33,842 nt of DNA from Candidatus Woesearchaeota archaeon (lineage in GTDB: Archaea; Nanobdellota; Nanobdellia; Woesearchaeales; J072): positions 1-33,842 of the forward strand of contig RFII01000050.1 in NCBI GenBank assembly GCA_003695265.1, written 5' to 3'. A program made the position numbers and the translations under genes. Under the pieces are notes generated by a model. It was not told the origin of the DNA. It saw nothing but the letters and a program-made list of their open reading frames with translations, and ran no database searches. This document shows, piece after piece, positions 7,099-15,100 of this stretch. Position 1 is the stretch's first letter; every line of letters begins with the position of its first letter.

Positions 7099-8793
7099 TT
7101 AGGTTTCAACTAGCTCTACGCGCAGCTCAACAATGTCAAGCGACTTGCTTAGCGGCACTATTGTTATTCCGTTGCTTCCGGGCTCAACATAATTCCCTAT
7201 GCTTCGGTAAAACTCCGGCTGCCTGGTGTTGAATGAGAATGTGTGGCCATTAACAAAAACTTCCCCCTGCTTCATTTCAAGATCGTCAATGAACCTCAAC
7301 GTAAGAATAACATCGTAAGCGTCGCTTAACACGAAATCATAAAACTCAACGGACTGCGGCCTTTGCCTTGGAGGGCAATCAGGATTATCACCGTCGCTGT
7401 TCTCATAACCTGCCGGGCAGTCGTCACATTCCGACGTGCTTATTCCAGCCTCGCAAATGCTTCTCACACCTGTTGTTGGGAAATCATCACACCACCAGTA
7501 CGAGCCGTTCTCTTCTTCAAAACAGCAGTCTTTATCATAATAAATTGAGCAATCATCAGGGCACTCACCATCAGTGTCATCACCACATTCTCCTTCGCAA
7601 GCCTGAGGCGGATCGCCGTTCTTTTCTTCATATCCTGAAGTGCACCTGCCGCAGTTTTCTGATGACACATAAGACACACACCTGTCATCCTGATTGTCTG
7701 TTTCCAAGTCGCACCAGTAATTGTTGTTTATGAAGCAGCAGTCCTTATCCTCATCCTCATCACAACCGCTGGGACAGTACCCATCAATCACACCACAAAC
7801 ACCCTCTTCAAAAAACTCATCAATAGCACCTTCAAAAAACACGTCCGGCAATTCAAAAAAATAGCTTGGATAAACGCTTTCTTTCAAAAAACTCGTTACC
7901 ATTATCTGATCAATTATTATATTTCCTTTGTTTGTGCTGAACTTTACTTCGTTGTTTCCCTCAAACAACGTTTCTGGGCTTATTTCTATTGGGTTGTTCA
8001 TGCTTTTGCATGCGGGAACGCCCCTAAAAACGCGCTCATTGTTTATAATAATTGATAATGTGCCAACTTTGCTTTGATCGCAGTCTGCGTAAAACACCAT
8101 TTCTGCAGCTTCCAAATTCTCTTTTTCGCTTTCACCAAGGACAAACCTGCTTGAAGCAACTCTTCCAGAAATGTCTGAAACATCAGCTGTTATTTTCACG
8201 TTTTCAAGAAGCATCTCATTTGATTTCCAAAACGCGAATCCTGTCGGAGACACAAGAAATTCCAGCACGTTATTTTGTTGAAGAGCATCTTTAGCCAAAG
8301 GTATTGGGTTTGGAGAGTCAGAAATGTATGAATTAAATATTTCTTTTCCATTTAAAAGAATTATTAACCTTCCATTATGAACGCTTGAAGCAAATGATAA
8401 CAGCACGTTTTCTGTGTTTTCAAAATCATTTATTGGAAATTCCAGAGACTTGAACTGCTTGCCAAAAACGCTGTTTTTTACGTAAATATTGCTGACTTCC
8501 TTTATTATTTTTGAGCTTGTTACTGTCTGCAATGACACGCTCGGCAGCGGGTGTGGTATTTCTCCTGTCTGGATGTTTTCTAATCTTCCAGGGCTTTCAA
8601 GCAGTAAAACCTCATTAAAATCAGACGGAATCCTTCCTCCATTGTCTTCACCAGGAACATTTGGAGTTCTTCCTTCAAGAAGCTCTTCCCTTTCTTTTGG
8701 TGGAAGAAAAAGAATGTACAACACAACAAGTATTCCAATAATAATTATTAATGATGCAGCCCCTGAAGCCCTTTCCTGTGCCTTTCTGCGCAT
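7099..8793 (-). CDS. Membrane-anchored surface protein, beta-sandwich segments plus duplicated Cys-rich module
   Basis: 564 residues. A short basic N-terminus precedes one membrane segment (about 13-30), leaving the rest outside as a single-pass anchored protein. Two similar beta-rich segments follow (about 97-205 and 206-305), each with G-x-L-x-I-x-[IL]-N near the middle; a third copy (about 478-564) is C-terminal (GEVFVNGHTF). Between them lies a Cys/Asp-rich region (about 333-473) made of two tandem units of roughly 70 residues, each with DG-x-CP-x2-C, DKDCC, a Trp-Cys-Asp, CxxC and GYE-x-GD-x-P. Such units may bind Ca2+ or be disulfide-braced. An AGAGGTG site (8801-8808) sets the start. 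It is the first gene of the surface cluster. Function unknown; adhesin-like at best. Confidence 0.83.
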   Translation of the reverse strand: MRRKAQERASGAASLIIIIGILVVLYILFLPPKEREELLEGRTPNVPGEDNGGRIPSDFNEVLLLESPGRLENIQTGEIPHPLPSVSLQTVTSSKIIKEVSNIYVKNSVFGKQFKSLEFPINDFENTENVLLSFASSVHNGRLIILLNGKEIFNSYISDSPNPIPLAKDALQQNNVLEFLVSPTGFAFWKSNEMLLENVKITADVSDISGRVASSRFVLGESEKENLEAAEMVFYADCDQSKVGTLSIIINNERVFRGVPACKSMNNPIEISPETLFEGNNEVKFSTNKGNIIIDQIMVTSFLKESVYPSYFFELPDVFFEGAIDEFFEEGVCGVIDGYCPSGCDEDEDKDCCFINNNYWCDLETDNQDDRCVSYVSSENCGRCTSGYEEKNGDPPQACEGECGDDTDGECPDDCSIYYDKDCCFEEENGSYWWCDDFPTTGVRSICEAGISTSECDDCPAGYENSDGDNPDCPPRQRPQSVEFYDFVLSDAYDVILTLRFIDDLEMKQGEVFVNGHTFSFNTRQPEFYRSIGNYVEPGSNGITIVPLSKSLDIVELRVELVET

Positions 8794-8800
8794 ATAAATT

Positions 8801-8808
8801 ACACCTCT
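8801..8808 (-). promoter_or_regulatory. Shine-Dalgarno site of the surface cluster's first gene
   Basis: AGAGGTGT on the minus strand, about 8 bases before the ATG at 8793; it fixes that start. Confidence 0.7.
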
Positions 8809-8842
8809 ATTTTTAGGCGTTTGACATAGCTTTGATTTTCAA

Positions 8843-8857
8843 AAATTATATATATAG
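8843..8857 (-). promoter_or_regulatory. Candidate TATA box for the surface-protein cluster
   Basis: An AT-only stretch (CTATATATATAATTT on the minus strand) about 50-64 bases upstream of the first gene of the cluster. It predicts a leader of about 30 bases containing the AGAGGTG site. Confidence 0.5.
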
Positions 8858-8862
8858 AGCAC

Positions 8863-8871
8863 TATTTAAAT
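8863..8871 (+). promoter_or_regulatory. Candidate TATA box for pelota
   Basis: TATTTAAAT in the divergent region between the surface cluster and pelota, about 45 bases before the pelota ATG. It lies next to, and in opposite orientation to, the surface-cluster TATA, so the two promoters share 117 bases. Confidence 0.45.
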
Positions 8872-8910
8872 GTTTTGCTAATAATAGAGAATTAAAATGA
8901 AAAATCAAAA

Positions 8911-9978
8911 ATGAAAATCATTCATAAAAACTTTAAGACAGGAGAATTAAAATTTCAAGTTCAGAACCCTGATGATTTGTGGCATGTAAGCCAAATAATC
9001 GATCCTGGAGACCTTGTCAGCGGTCAGACTTTTAGAAAAATCAAGATTGGTAACGAAGACCAAAGAAAAGCAGCGACTGTAAAAAAAAAAGTTTTTCTAA
9101 CCATAATGGTTGAGCGCGTTGAATTTCACAAGTACAGCGACACTCTGCGCGTTTTAGGCACGATTGTTGAAGGCCCGGAAGACCTGCAAAAAGGATCACA
9201 CCACACGATAAGCATTGAACAAAACTCAATAATAAAGCTGAAAAAGGAGAAATGGCTTTCTTTCCAAATAGAAAAAGTAGCAGAAGCATCCAAGCAGAAT
9301 CTGCCAAAAATAATCCTTTGCGTCATGGACCGCGAACAAGCAATCTTTGCTCTTTCAAAACAGTTTGATTACCAAATAATATCTTCTATTGAAGGTGATG
9401 TTGAGCGCAAGGAAAAAAGGGCTTCTTTCAAAGGAGGATTTTACACTGAAATAGTAAAAATTTTAAATGATTATTCTAAAAGGTACAAGCCAAAAAACAT
9501 TATTCTTGCGAGCCCGGCTTTTTTCAAAGATGACCTTTACAAAAGCATTAAGGATAAGGATTTGAAAGACCTCATTGTTTTAGCCACTTGCTCTTCTGTA
9601 AGCAAAAACGGCCTGAACGAGCTTCTTAAAAGGCCTGAAGTCCGTCAAGTTCTCCATCAAGACCGTGTCGCAAAAGAAATAAAATTTGTTGAGGAACTGT
9701 TGTCTGAAATCTCAAAGGACGGCGCAGCCTCGTACGGGTTTAACGAAACAAGGGATGCGGCAATTGCAGGAGCAGTAAAAACGCTTCTAGTAACAGACTC
9801 TTTTATTAAGAAAAAAAGAGAATCCGACGATTATTCTTCTCTCGATTCTGTTATGAAAGCAGTTGACGCTTCAAAAGGCGAAATTCACATAATAAGCTCT
9901 GACAACGACGCTGGAAAAAAACTTGATGGTCTCGGCGGAATAGGTGCTGTTTTAAGGTATAAAACAAATTTTTCATAA
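8911..9978 (+). CDS. pelA: Pelota/Dom34 ribosome-rescue factor
   Basis: 355 residues, normal length for archaeal pelota. The protein enters stalled ribosomes with aEF1A/aABCE1 and splits them without peptide release, starting no-go and non-stop rescue. The N-terminal Sm-like domain (about 1-130; start MKIIHKNFKTGE, WHVSQIIDPGD) is typical. The central eRF1-2-like domain has VMDREQAIFAL and SPAFFKD and, as expected, no GGQ hydrolysis motif. The C-terminal L30e-like domain ends with the family hallmark GIGAVLRY. No strong Shine-Dalgarno is visible. A five-codon ATG...TGA reading frame (8897-8914) overlaps the start by four bases. A T8 run just after the stop is a likely terminator. Confidence 0.96.
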   Translation: MKIIHKNFKTGELKFQVQNPDDLWHVSQIIDPGDLVSGQTFRKIKIGNEDQRKAATVKKKVFLTIMVERVEFHKYSDTLRVLGTIVEGPEDLQKGSHHTISIEQNSIIKLKKEKWLSFQIEKVAEASKQNLPKIILCVMDREQAIFALSKQFDYQIISSIEGDVERKEKRASFKGGFYTEIVKILNDYSKRYKPKNIILASPAFFKDDLYKSIKDKDLKDLIVLATCSSVSKNGLNELLKRPEVRQVLHQDRVAKEIKFVEELLSEISKDGAASYGFNETRDAAIAGAVKTLLVTDSFIKKKRESDDYSSLDSVMKAVDASKGEIHIISSDNDAGKKLDGLGGIGAVLRYKTNFS

Positions 9979-9982
9979 TATA

Positions 9983-9990
9983 TTTTTTTT
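9983..9990 (+). terminator. T-rich terminator after pelota
   Basis: Eight consecutive T residues begin 4 bases after the pelota stop codon. Oligo-T tracts end transcription in archaea. There is no hairpin in front. Confidence 0.5.
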
Positions 9991-10183
9991 CTATATTTAT
10001 ATATCCTAATCATTCTAGAAGAGGAATCTTTAAATAGTAGTTATTCTATAATAGTATAAGCATATATTAACTGTTAAGTAAAAAACAAAGCTTGTTCGGC
10101 TTGAAAAACCATTACTAAAGGGTAAAAAATCATAACATATTAATAGTAGTAGTTCATCAGTACTCAACATTGTAGTAAATGTC
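9991..10183. other. Intergenic region, pelota to TrmB-like regulator
   Basis: AT-rich and non-coding, with no tRNA-like folding. It holds a TATA-like TTTAAATA near 10030, two copies of AATAGTAGTT (near 10034 and 10144) and an AGTA-N9-TACT inverted repeat (10148-10164) shortly before the regulator's start. These could be operator sites for autoregulation, but nothing proves it. Confidence 0.35.
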
Positions 10184-10190
10184 GGAGGGG
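10184..10190 (+). promoter_or_regulatory. Shine-Dalgarno site deciding the TrmB-like start
   Basis: GGAGGGG lies 7 bases before the ATG at 10198. This favours that ATG over the TTG at 10195, and over the ATG at 10191, which opens only a five-codon frame. Confidence 0.75.
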
Positions 10191-10197
10191 ATGATTG

Positions 10198-11016
10198 ATG
10201 ATTGTTAAAGAAGAATTTTTAAGCAAACTACGTCGATATTTTTCTCTTAATTTGTACGAAGTCAAAATCTGGACAGCTCTTCTTTCTCGCGGCGTTTCAA
10301 CAGCAGGCGAGCTTTCAGACATAGCAAACGTTCCAAGATCAAGAAGCTATGACATTCTTGAAAGCCTAGAAAAAAAGGGTTTTGTTGTCATGAAGCTTGG
10401 AAAGCCAATAAAATACGTTGCTGTTCCCCCAGAAGAAGTCGTTGAGCGCGTGAAGAAAAACGTTAAGTTGGACGCGGAGCGCCAGACAAAGCTTCTTGAA
10501 AAATTAAAGGACACTGAGATACTAACTGAACTAAATTCTCTCCACAATCAAGGAGTCGAGCTAATAGAACCGACCGACCTTAGCGGCTCCTTGAAAGGAA
10601 GGCATAACCTTTACAATCATCTTGAGCTGACAATAAAAAATGCTGAGGAATCAGTTACCATCATGACAACACAGTTAGGTCTTATAAGAAAGATTGAGGG
10701 CTTCAGACACGTGTTTGAGCAGCTGAAAAAGAGGGGTGTTAAAATAAGAATAGCAGCCCCAATAACAAAAGAATCTAAGGCAGCAGTAAAAAGCCTTGGC
10801 AACCTCGCTGAGATAAGGCACACTGACAACCCGGCAAGATTCGTTGTTGTCGACGGAAAAGAGCTTGTGTTTATGGTGTTGAATGACACTGAAGTGCATC
10901 CAACTTATGACGTTGGCATATGGGTTAACACGCCGTTCTTTGCGAGCGCCCTTGAAGGGTTGTTTGATTTGGCATGGAAGAACATGAAGCCGGTCAAAGC
11001 CACAGCCATCAAATAA
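10198..11016 (+). CDS. TrmB-family transcriptional regulator
   Basis: 272 residues. The N-terminal winged helix-turn-helix (about 10-80; LYEVKIWTALLSRG, AGELSDIANVPRSRSYDILESLEKKG, then a KPIKYVAV wing) is characteristic of TrmB-like archaeal regulators. A charged coiled-coil linker (about 80-115) follows, then an effector domain of the phospholipase D-like type common in this family (LKKRGVKIRIAAPIT, ARFVVVDGKELVFMVLND). TrmB proteins usually control sugar uptake or central metabolism, but no transporter lies nearby, so the targets cannot be read here. It stands alone with its own promoter region. Repeats upstream may reflect autoregulation. Confidence 0.9.
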   Translation: MIVKEEFLSKLRRYFSLNLYEVKIWTALLSRGVSTAGELSDIANVPRSRSYDILESLEKKGFVVMKLGKPIKYVAVPPEEVVERVKKNVKLDAERQTKLLEKLKDTEILTELNSLHNQGVELIEPTDLSGSLKGRHNLYNHLELTIKNAEESVTIMTTQLGLIRKIEGFRHVFEQLKKRGVKIRIAAPITKESKAAVKSLGNLAEIRHTDNPARFVVVDGKELVFMVLNDTEVHPTYDVGIWVNTPFFASALEGLFDLAWKNMKPVKATAIK

Positions 11017-11021
11017 ATATC

Positions 11022-11049
11022 TTTTTAACCTTTTTTTCTAAGCCTTTTT
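11022..11049 (+). terminator. T-rich terminator after the TrmB-like gene
   Basis: Three T-runs (5, 7 and 5 bases) follow the stop codon closely, a typical archaeal multi-oligo-T terminator. Confidence 0.5.
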
Positions 11050-11170
11050 AACAAATAGTTAAGTAAATTTTGTTGTTTTGAATTATTGTAAAAATTCTTA
11101 GTCCTACCCACACCACCCAAAAGCATGAAAGCTTTCTAACTTAAGCTGACAGCACACTTAAATCACAAAC

Positions 11171-11179
11171 TTTTTATAC
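11171..11179 (+). promoter_or_regulatory. TATA box of pheST
   Basis: TTTTTATAC is centred about 30 bases before the pheS ATG. Transcription would begin within a few bases of the start codon, and no Shine-Dalgarno is present, so the pheS message is probably leaderless. Confidence 0.6.
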
Positions 11180-11205
11180 AGGATTATTCCTTTTTCCCCA
11201 CTATA

Positions 11206-12738
11206 ATGAACATTGACAAGATTATTGACACGCTGCACCCATTGGAAAGGGCAGTGCTTCCAGCACTTTCAAACCACAACAAATTTGAAGAGATAGTCTT
11301 CAACTCCAAATTAAAAGATATAGAAGTGATGCGCGCCCTGCAGTGGCTCCAAAACAAAGGAATAGTTGAATCAAAGCAGGAATCAAAGGAAATAATAAGC
11401 TTGGACCAAAACGGAAAAAAATATTTGGTGAGTGGCCTTCCAGAAAGAAAGTTTCTTGAATTAATAAAAGAGAAAGAAATGCCCCTTTCTTCAATTATGA
11501 ATGAGGGGAAATTTCAAAGAGAAGAGCTTAACGTTTGCATTGGAGTACTGAAAGGAAAAGCGGCAATAAGCGTTGAGAAGGGAAAGGAGTTACTTGTTTC
11601 AATAACAGAACAAGGGAGAAAATTATTGGAAAAAGAATTCTTGGAAGAAAAATTTCTGAAGAAAGATTTTCCTCTTGAAATATCTCAACTAACGCCTGAA
11701 GAAAGATTCGCTTTCCAAAACCTTCTGAAAAGGAAGAATTTCCTTCGTGTAGAAAACAAGAAAGTAAAATACTTTTTTTTAACCGATTTGGGGAAGCAAA
11801 TAATAGAAAAAGGCCTCGGCGACTCAGAAATCATAGACTCTTTGACGCCGTCAATGATCAAGGACGGGTCTTGGCGCAATAAAAAGTTCAGGAGATATGA
11901 TATAAAAGTTAACGTGCCAAAAACTTTCGGCGGAAAGCGCCACTTCGTGAGCCAGGCAATAGAATACGCTAAAAGAATCTGGCTGGACATGGGATTTAAG
12001 GAAATGACAGGACCAATAATTCAAACATCTTTTTGGAACTTTGACGCGCTTTTCACAGCCCAAGACCACCCAGTCAGGGACTTACAAGACACGTTTTACA
12101 TTAAGGACCCTGCACACGGCAAGCTTCCAAAAAAAGAATTAGTGATGAAAGTAAGAAAAGCGCATGAAGAAGGCGTTGCAGGAAGCACGGGCTGGAATTA
12201 CTCATGGAATCAAAAGGAAGCAACGAAAAACGTTTTGAGAACACACACAACTGTCCTGAGCGCCAGAACAATCGCAGCCCTGAAAAAAGACGAGCTTCCC
12301 GCAAAATACTTTTCAGTGGCGAAATGCTTCAGGAATGAGACTCTTGACTGGAGCCACTTGTTCGAGTTCAACCAAACAGAAGGCATTGTTGTTGATGAAA
12401 ACGCCAATTTTAGGCACCTTCTGGGGTATTTGAAAGAGTTTTTTGCAAAGATGGGTTTTCCAAAAGCAAGGTTTAGGCCCGCTTATTTCCCATACACAGA
12501 GCCAAGCGTTGAGATAGACGTGCTTCACCCAGTTCATAAAGAATGGGTTGAACTAGGCGGAGCAGGAATTTTCCGGCCAGAAGTAGTTGTTCCTCTTTTG
12601 GGAAAAGACATTCCTGTGCTTGCGTGGGGGCCCGGCTTTGACCGCATAATACTTGATTATTACAAGATAAATGATATAAGGGAACTTTACAAGAATGACC
12701 TTAACCAGCTGAGAACAATAAGAGCTTGGATGAAATAA
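11206..12738 (+). CDS. pheS: Phenylalanyl-tRNA synthetase alpha subunit
   Basis: 510 residues, the usual archaeal length. It is the catalytic subunit of the (alpha-beta)2 enzyme that charges tRNA-Phe. Residues 1-200 are the archaeal/eukaryotic N-terminal region of winged-helix repeats (HPLERAVLPAL; two further wHTH-like units) that contacts tRNA. The class II catalytic domain follows: motif 1 around 247-270 ending with TGPIIQTSFWNFDALF, motif 2 with FRNETLDWSH (375-384), and motif 3 with GPGFDRIIL (475-483). AYFPYTEPSVEI is the Phe-site region. pheT follows on the same strand 56 bases later. The predicted leaderless start at 11206 agrees with the family's HPLE start region. Confidence 0.97.
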   Translation: MNIDKIIDTLHPLERAVLPALSNHNKFEEIVFNSKLKDIEVMRALQWLQNKGIVESKQESKEIISLDQNGKKYLVSGLPERKFLELIKEKEMPLSSIMNEGKFQREELNVCIGVLKGKAAISVEKGKELLVSITEQGRKLLEKEFLEEKFLKKDFPLEISQLTPEERFAFQNLLKRKNFLRVENKKVKYFFLTDLGKQIIEKGLGDSEIIDSLTPSMIKDGSWRNKKFRRYDIKVNVPKTFGGKRHFVSQAIEYAKRIWLDMGFKEMTGPIIQTSFWNFDALFTAQDHPVRDLQDTFYIKDPAHGKLPKKELVMKVRKAHEEGVAGSTGWNYSWNQKEATKNVLRTHTTVLSARTIAALKKDELPAKYFSVAKCFRNETLDWSHLFEFNQTEGIVVDENANFRHLLGYLKEFFAKMGFPKARFRPAYFPYTEPSVEIDVLHPVHKEWVELGGAGIFRPEVVVPLLGKDIPVLAWGPGFDRIILDYYKINDIRELYKNDLNQLRTIRAWMK

Positions 12739-12794
12739 TAAAATCATTAAAAACAATTAACAAAATAAAATCTGAAAAAACAAATAGGATAAAA

Positions 12795-14441
12795 ATGCCC
12801 GCAGTAACATTAAACAAGAAAGTCTTTGAAAAGCTTGTTGGAAAGAAACTGTCAGACAAGTTTCTCTCAGAAAGGATTCCTATGATTGGAACAGACTTAG
12901 GCAAAATAACACAAGACAATATAGAAGTTGAGGTTTTCCCTAACAGGCCTGACATGCTGTCCGAGCAGGGCTTCGCAAGGGCTTTTAGAAGCTTTATAGG
13001 TTTAAAAAAAGGCCTGCAGACTTACACTATTAAAAAAAGCAGCTACAAAGTAATAATCGACCCCTCTGTCAAGAACGTCAGGCCGTACACCGCGTGCGCT
13101 GTTGTCAAAGGTATAATGTTTGATGATGAGAAAATTAGGGAAGTAATCCAAATACAGGAAAAGCTTCACGTCACTTATGGAAGGAACAGGCGAAAAGTAG
13201 CTATCGGAATTTATCCGTTTGAAAAAATAAGAACTCCAATAAAATACTTGGCGAAGAGGCCTGAAGAGATCAGGTTCAAGCCTTTGGAATCTCCACGCGT
13301 AATGAATGGAAGGCAGATTCTTTCCCAGCACGGCACAGGTAGAGAATACGCCCATCTTCTTGAAGGATTCTCAAAATTCCCTGTTTTCATTGACGCAAAC
13401 AAAAAAGTGCTTTCAATGCCTCCAATAATCAACAGTGATGACGTTGGCAAGATAACAGAATCAACGAGAGACGTTTTTATTGAGTGCTCCGGATTTGATT
13501 TTAATGTTCTGAGCAAATGCCTTAACATGATTGTAACCGCTCTGGCTGACATGGGCGGAACAATTTATTCTATGCAGTTAAATTACGGAAGCAAAAAAAT
13601 CGTAACACCAAACCTCGAGCCAGAAAAAATGAAGATTGACATAAATTACATAAACAAGATTTTAGGGCTCAGCCTTAAAGAACCTGAAATAAAAAAATAT
13701 TTGCTTATGATGGGCTTTGGCTATAAGAATAAAACTGTTCTTATTCCAGCGTACAGGGCAGACATACTGCACCAAATTGACTTGGCAGAAGACATAGCTA
13801 TTGCTTACGGTTATGAAAACTTTAAGCATGAAATTCCGAACGTCTCAACCATTGCCAAGGAAGACGAATTTGAGGTTTTTAAGAGGAGAATAGCAAACAT
13901 TCTTGTCGGTCTCGGATTGATTGAAGTGAACACTTACAACTTGACTAACGAGGAAATACACAACAAAAAACCGAATTCTGACCTGAAGGGTATTGAAATA
14001 ATCGATGCCAAAAACGGCGACTTTAATCTTTTGAGGGCGTGGATGATCCCAAGCCTTTTGAACGTTTTAAGCGAGAACAAGCGCTACGAATACCCTCAGA
14101 AAATCTTTGATATTGGATATGTTTTCAAGCCGGACGCAACAACAGAAACAAGGATTGCTGAGATGCAAAGGCTTTGCGTAATTGTTTCGCATGCAAAAGC
14201 TGATTATACAGAAATAAAGCAGGTGCTTGACTTTTTGATGAGCACCCTAAACCTGAGCTATGAAATAGAAGATGTTGACAACAACACCTTTATTCCAGGC
14301 AGGGTCGGCCGAGTTTCAGTTAAAGGAAGAAAAGTTGCGTTTATAGGAGAAATTCACCCGCAAGTGCTGGAAAACTTTAATCTGGAAATGCCTGTAGCAG
14401 CATTAGAACTAAACCTTACCGACCTTTTTGGCGTCTTCTAA
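12795..14441 (+). CDS. pheT: Phenylalanyl-tRNA synthetase beta subunit
   Basis: 548 residues from the ATG at 12795. A TTG at 12726 would add 23 Lys/Asn/Ile-rich residues and overlap pheS, but MPAVTLNKKVFEKLVGKKL is the classic archaeal beginning, so the ATG is chosen. The beta subunit binds tRNA and edits mischarged Tyr; B1/B5 regions and the B3/B4 editing module (including PPIINSDDVGKITE) are recognisable. The C-terminal catalytic-like domain starts near FKRRIANILVGLGLIEV. The last 33 bases overlap the end of the convergent eL14 gene, so both C-termini are encoded on opposite strands of the same DNA. Confidence 0.96.
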   Translation: MPAVTLNKKVFEKLVGKKLSDKFLSERIPMIGTDLGKITQDNIEVEVFPNRPDMLSEQGFARAFRSFIGLKKGLQTYTIKKSSYKVIIDPSVKNVRPYTACAVVKGIMFDDEKIREVIQIQEKLHVTYGRNRRKVAIGIYPFEKIRTPIKYLAKRPEEIRFKPLESPRVMNGRQILSQHGTGREYAHLLEGFSKFPVFIDANKKVLSMPPIINSDDVGKITESTRDVFIECSGFDFNVLSKCLNMIVTALADMGGTIYSMQLNYGSKKIVTPNLEPEKMKIDINYINKILGLSLKEPEIKKYLLMMGFGYKNKTVLIPAYRADILHQIDLAEDIAIAYGYENFKHEIPNVSTIAKEDEFEVFKRRIANILVGLGLIEVNTYNLTNEEIHNKKPNSDLKGIEIIDAKNGDFNLLRAWMIPSLLNVLSENKRYEYPQKIFDIGYVFKPDATTETRIAEMQRLCVIVSHAKADYTEIKQVLDFLMSTLNLSYEIEDVDNNTFIPGRVGRVSVKGRKVAFIGEIHPQVLENFNLEMPVAALELNLTDLFGVF

Positions 14442-14780
14442 TTTTTTCTCTTCCTTTTCCTTCTTTTTCTCTTCCTTTTTCTCTTCTTTTTTTGTTTGTT
14501 TTTGCAGGGATTTTTCAGGTTTCTTCTCTTTTTTCACTTTCTCCTTTATTTCAATGCCTAACTTCTTAAATTCTCTAACAACTTCTGCGTGGCTCGCGCC
14601 TTTAGAAATCTTTATAACCTTGCTTGTCGGCTCAATATGCTTTACATTGCACTTCTTCCTTCTCGTCTCGCCGTCTATAAGAACATAATTGTTGTTAAGA
14701 ACGTCAACTATTACACATCTCTTGTTGCTGTCCCTTCCGGCAATCTTCAAGCACACTCTCCCCACTTCAATAACTGCCAT
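14409..14780 (-). CDS. rpl14e: 50S ribosomal protein eL14
   Basis: 123 residues; large-subunit protein with an SH3-like KOW fold. The conserved start AVIEVGRVCLKIAGRDS, with NYVLIDGETRRKKCN and HIEPT, identifies it. Residues from about 80 on form a Lys/Glu-rich tail that the family core does not need. It is the last gene of the superoperon, 2 bases after eL34. In many archaea cmk lies just before and truB just after eL14; neither is here. Its end overlaps pheT by 33 bases in a convergent arrangement. Confidence 0.95.
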   Translation of the reverse strand: MAVIEVGRVCLKIAGRDSNKRCVIVDVLNNNYVLIDGETRRKKCNVKHIEPTSKVIKISKGASHAEVVREFKKLGIEIKEKVKKEKKPEKSLQKQTKKEEKKEEKKKEKEEKKLEDAKKVGKV

Positions 14781-14782
14781 TT

Positions 14783-15052
14783 TCAGATACTCCTCGCTTT
14801 TTTCTTAAGCTCTTTTCTCGAGCAGGCAGAGCACAAAACACCGCCGAAAGCCCTCTCAGGCCTTTTCTTTGTTTTCGCCATGTTTTTCATCTTTTTAGGC
14901 CTTTCCCTAGCAACTCCTGCAAGCGGTTTGCGGCAAGAAGCGCATATGGCTTTCGCTGGCTTTTTTTTCTTATAATGAATCTTTGTTTTTCCTCCAGGTG
15001 TTTTTACAAAAACCTTTCTTAACGTCCTTGATTTGTGTCTTCCGCTAGGCAT
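14783..15052 (-). CDS. rpl34e: 50S ribosomal protein eL34
   Basis: 89 residues from the ATG at 15052. A longer frame reaches 15097, but the family begins PSGRHKSRTLRKV, so the internal ATG is taken as the start. Four cysteines in two CxxC pairs (C37/C40 and C74/C77) form the expected zinc ribbon, around KTKIHYKKKK and LAGVARERPKKMKN. It lies 48 bases downstream of the DUF106 gene and is tightly followed by eL14. Confidence 0.95.
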   Translation of the reverse strand: MPSGRHKSRTLRKVFVKTPGGKTKIHYKKKKPAKAICASCRKPLAGVARERPKKMKNMAKTKKRPERAFGGVLCSACSRKELKKKARSI

Positions 15053-15100
15053 TTTTCTCTGGAATAATATTTTATTTAAAAAACTTGCGCATGACAAGCG

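Noticed and set aside
7464-7688. Cys-poor minus-strand frame inside the Cys-rich region
   Set aside because: It overlaps the much longer 564-residue gene in another frame and has no family or start signal.
8911-9978. Release factor aRF1 instead of pelota
   Set aside because: There is no GGQ motif, and the N-terminal Sm-like domain and GIGAVLRY end are pelota features.
11127-11136. GAAAGCTTTC palindrome upstream of pheS
   Set aside because: A 10-base palindrome in AT-rich DNA is expected by chance; no second copy or context suggests an operator.
9979-11205. Possible tRNA or small RNA in the two gaps flanking the TrmB-like gene (216 and 189 bases)
   Set aside because: No cloverleaf, T-loop or GC-rich structured segment was found by eye; both gaps are AT-rich with T-run terminators and promoter-like elements.
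12726-12794. TTG start for pheT overlapping pheS
   Set aside because: The archaeal family begins at the MPAVTLN motif encoded from 12795; the extra residues are low-complexity.
15053-15097. Longer N-terminus for eL34
   Set aside because: Family proteins begin with PSGRHKSRT; the added stretch is unlike any eL34.
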